The notes beneath the pieces are model-generated. The model saw only the letters and a program-made list of their open reading frames with translations. It made no database searches and was not told where the DNA came from. From positions 20,620,356 to 20,684,355 of the forward strand of contig CM042090.1 in NCBI GenBank assembly GCA_023512835.1: a stretch of 64,000 nucleotides of DNA. The letters run 5' to 3'. Shown here piece after piece: positions 61,351 to 64,000 of this stretch (positions within the stretch are counted from its first letter, which is position 1; the number at the start of each line of letters is the position of its first letter). The position numbers and the translations under genes were made by a program. This stretch comes from Taxillus chinensis (taxonomy: Eukaryota; Streptophyta; Magnoliopsida; Santalales; Loranthaceae).

Positions 61351-64000
61351 GCCACGTATATAGATATTAGGCTAGTATAAATTTAAGTTACCAAATATTT
61401 AAGATTTATTATTCAAAATTCACAAGTCTGAATTTGTGAAAGTGTGCTTACCGCAATTTCCTTAGCTTCAAATCGAAGAACCAAGGGATATAATTACATA
61501 ATTCGATAAAAAAATTTAGTTAAAATATTTATGAAGCAATTGCGATAAATAGTTGTCATCCTCGTATCAGATACAAATAAAGATCGTCATTGAATCATGT
61601 ATCGCGCGCACATGTTACGAGTACACACGCAATACAAGGTTTGTTGGAGACATAGACAGCTAACCCACCACCTCGCTCGCACAGAGTACGATGCAAAACT
61701 GCGAACAGGGTGCGAGTGAGGGGAGCTCGTCTGGTCCGGCGAGGTACACGCACGACACAAGCCTGCAACCAGCGGAGCATCCATGTGACGACCATTAAGT
61801 ATGGCTCCAACCGCAAACAGCTCTCTCATCTCCACACACAGGGACACACACGAACGACCATAGTGATGGGACCCGCGTCCCGACGCAGCTTCGCCGGAAG
61901 ACACGTCAGGGTCTCGTTGCGGTCTAAAGTCTGCCCCAATCCACCGCGGCCCCCATCGCCTGGACCGCCTGCGTTTGGCGGTCGCTTTCTCATCCTCCCG
62001 CGGTGTGGCCGTTTACGCCCATTTCTCACAACTCTAAATTCGCTGATGAAAGCAACCGGCACGATCAAAATTTACACCCCTTGCCTCGCTTTTTCTTTTA
62101 TTAATATTTATTATTAATATTTTATTAATTATATATTTTTTTTTAAAAAAAATGTATTATTCTTTCTTTATTACGTGATTGATTTTCGATTGACAGATAC
62201 ACCCCCACTACGCGGGTTATGAATTTAATCCCATATCTCGGGGGAGATTTTTAAATAATAAGGTGAAATTTTGGGTAGTATTATTATATGTATATATAAA
62301 TTACTGACAATGACACACAATGACATCTCGTTTGATGTTTTTTCTTTCTTTCTCGAAATAAATGAGGAGAATTGCAAGCCACCATGTGGCCGGCCGGTGG
62401 AGTTAGGGTGTCAGCTAAAAGCCTCTCTCGTTCTCTGTCAAAATCGTAGCCCTTAAATTTTGCAAAATAACAAACCCACCTCTACAGGTACGTTGAAAAC
62501 CATTAACAGATGCTCAATTAGCTCACGTCAGCAACATCTAATAATTTCACATTAATAAAATTTTATTATGTGATTTGCTACCAAAATTTAGATAATAAAA
62601 TATCAAAAAACAATGTCATGCGTACCGTACAGTCACAAAAACAAGCATAAATCAATGACTCTCCTGTCTTAAAATATAATAATATGTAAAATAGTGAGCG
62701 AGATTCGTGTATTAATATCAAGACTTAAAAAAAAATTTATTAGTAAAATAAGGATCAAATCATTACTGACTACCACCTAATTGCCTGTTGTTCTAGAAAC
62801 TTTATTTTTCCTCCGTCGTATTCATTTAAATTTGTTTTTTTAACAATGTAATAATTCATTTTATTCACGGATCTTTTTTCCAACAATAATCTCATTTGGT
62901 GTATGTTCCCGTGATCGATAACTGATAACTCTCCTGTAGACAGACACTTCAACTGACTACTCCTTCTGAAAATCAACCACTGTTACCTCATCATAAGAGT
63001 CTTGAGAGATAATAAACTTTCTACTTTTACTTGGGCTGAGGCTCAGTGGCTGATGCAGCCTCTTGTTTTGATCTCCTTTTATGGACTTTTTTTTTTGTTC
63101 CTTCTTCATTTTTTTTTAGCAAAACAAATATGAACTGAAGGCAAGAAAAGAGAAAAAAGAAAAAAGAAGTTATCGAATACCGGTCAACACGCGGGTTCCG
63201 TACCAAGGACTACGGGTGCCACTCCTTCATATTCCTGACCTGGTTTGCCCCCCGCCACCGCACATTTAATAGTGGCCATTCTTTTTAACATATAGTTTTT
63301 ATGTGGCGTGGACTGTGGACATGAACATATTTCAGCTGTCACGCACATCTCAAAATTTATATTCTAAAATATTTACACGGAAAATCAACGATTAAAGTAC
63401 AATTTTAAAAATAATATCACCGTGGAATTCATTCATTAAATTATTGAAATATTTGTTTATTAGTTTTTTTGGAATAAAACAGATAATTAGATAGTTATTA
63501 TGAAACTTCCAAAATTCCTGTAAGAGTAATATATTTAAATATTATTTTCATTCAAATGAAATAATTTTAATATATATCTAGAATGAGGCCTTGGCGTCTT
63601 ATATCGTGAAATATTTTAATTTTAAATATTACATCTCCGTTCAACGACATAAATTGAAAACAAACATCTTTCAATATTTTTTTCCATTTAAAAAACAATT
63701 TTCTCTCACATCAATAAACAAATATTTTTATATTAAAATTAAAGAATTTTTAAATATAATATATAAAATAAAATACAAAAATCAAAACTCTTGTATGATT
63801 TAAACTCTTGTCTGTTTTGTTTGGATGTATTATTTTTGAAAACATGCTTGTTTTTTAAAATTATGTATCCGATAATTTTTTTTTTTGTGTTTATGAGTAG
63901 TGCAAATTCATATGGGCCTACAATTTTTCAAAATAATCATATTTTTAATGACTCGACTTGTGTTTAATTTAATTTTATTCGTTAAATGTCATGTTATGTT
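60183..64000. other. SAUR upstream region and AT-rich intergenic DNA
   Basis: The SAUR promoter should occupy the first several hundred bases. A GC-richer patch lies at about 61600-62090 and contains only short, overlapping, composition-driven frames that I do not accept. An (ATA)n tract lies at 61315-61347. The rest is AT-rich and without a supported gene. Confidence 0.5.
61315..61347. repeat. (AAT)n microsatellite
   Basis: About 33 bases of trinucleotide AAT repeat. Confidence 0.95.

Noticed and set aside
61587..62117. Overlapping frames on both strands in a GC-richer patch
   Set aside because: Composition-driven, mutually overlapping, with no motif or splice signals that support any one of them.

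Overview
The window is nuclear DNA from a flowering plant. Genes have spliceosomal introns with GT..AG borders. Plant-only or plant-typical families are present: a Ycf20-like chloroplast protein, a DUF641/GIL1-type protein, pectin methylesterases with PMEI pro-regions, a DUF26 plasmodesmal protein and a SAUR. Intergenic DNA is AT-rich, full of (TA)n and (GA)n tracts, and carries plant transposons. Several exons are very GC-rich (first exon of the nitroreductase gene, both pectinesterases, the DUF26 gene, the SAUR), while others (TBCD, MAP1A) are AT-rich. This contrast fits a monocot or early-diverging lineage, but I cannot name the species.

Layout, left to right. (1) 1-2780, +: 3' part of a three-exon SagB/ThcOx-type nitroreductase gene, cut by the window edge. 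(2) 4245-5431, -: two-exon Ycf20-like gene. (3) 5432-9100: AT-rich DNA with a GC-rich GCCTC island and a small unrecognised two-exon reading frame. (4) about 9100-12865, +: DUF641/GIL1-like gene with one coding exon, an intron-bearing 5' leader and a possible uORF. (5) 15421-15493, +: tRNA-Glu(CTC). (6) 15739-27999, +: 17-exon tubulin-folding cofactor D gene. All junctions keep frame (1264 aa), and one intron holds a decayed duplicate of an exon end. (7) 28452-29198: Mutator-like element with a perfect 10-bp target duplication and a 157-codon open frame inside. (8) 29745-39196, -: 16-exon methionine aminopeptidase 1A gene (402 aa, all five metal ligands present). Its first intron contains an internally deleted Ty3/gypsy LTR element with an intact TAATC target duplication. 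(9) 42127-50677, +: two tandem pectinesterase/PMEI genes. (10) 53549-55079, -: plasmodesmata-located-protein-like DUF26 gene. (11) 55226-55552 and 56608-57554: two terminal-inverted-repeat elements. (12) 59652-60182, -: intronless SAUR gene. The last 3.8 kb show no gene I can support.

The genes do not form a pathway. This is an ordinary plant gene neighbourhood: housekeeping genes (TBCD for tubulin folding, MAP1A for N-terminal Met removal, Ycf20-like for the plastid) beside cell-wall and growth genes (pectinesterases, SAUR, PDLP-like). I found no convincing undescribed multi-gene system. The items most worth follow-up are the gene-carrying MULE, the decayed exon copy in TBCD, the retroelement in MAP1A intron 1, and two short unrecognised coding-like relics at 3837-3986 and 6788-7168.
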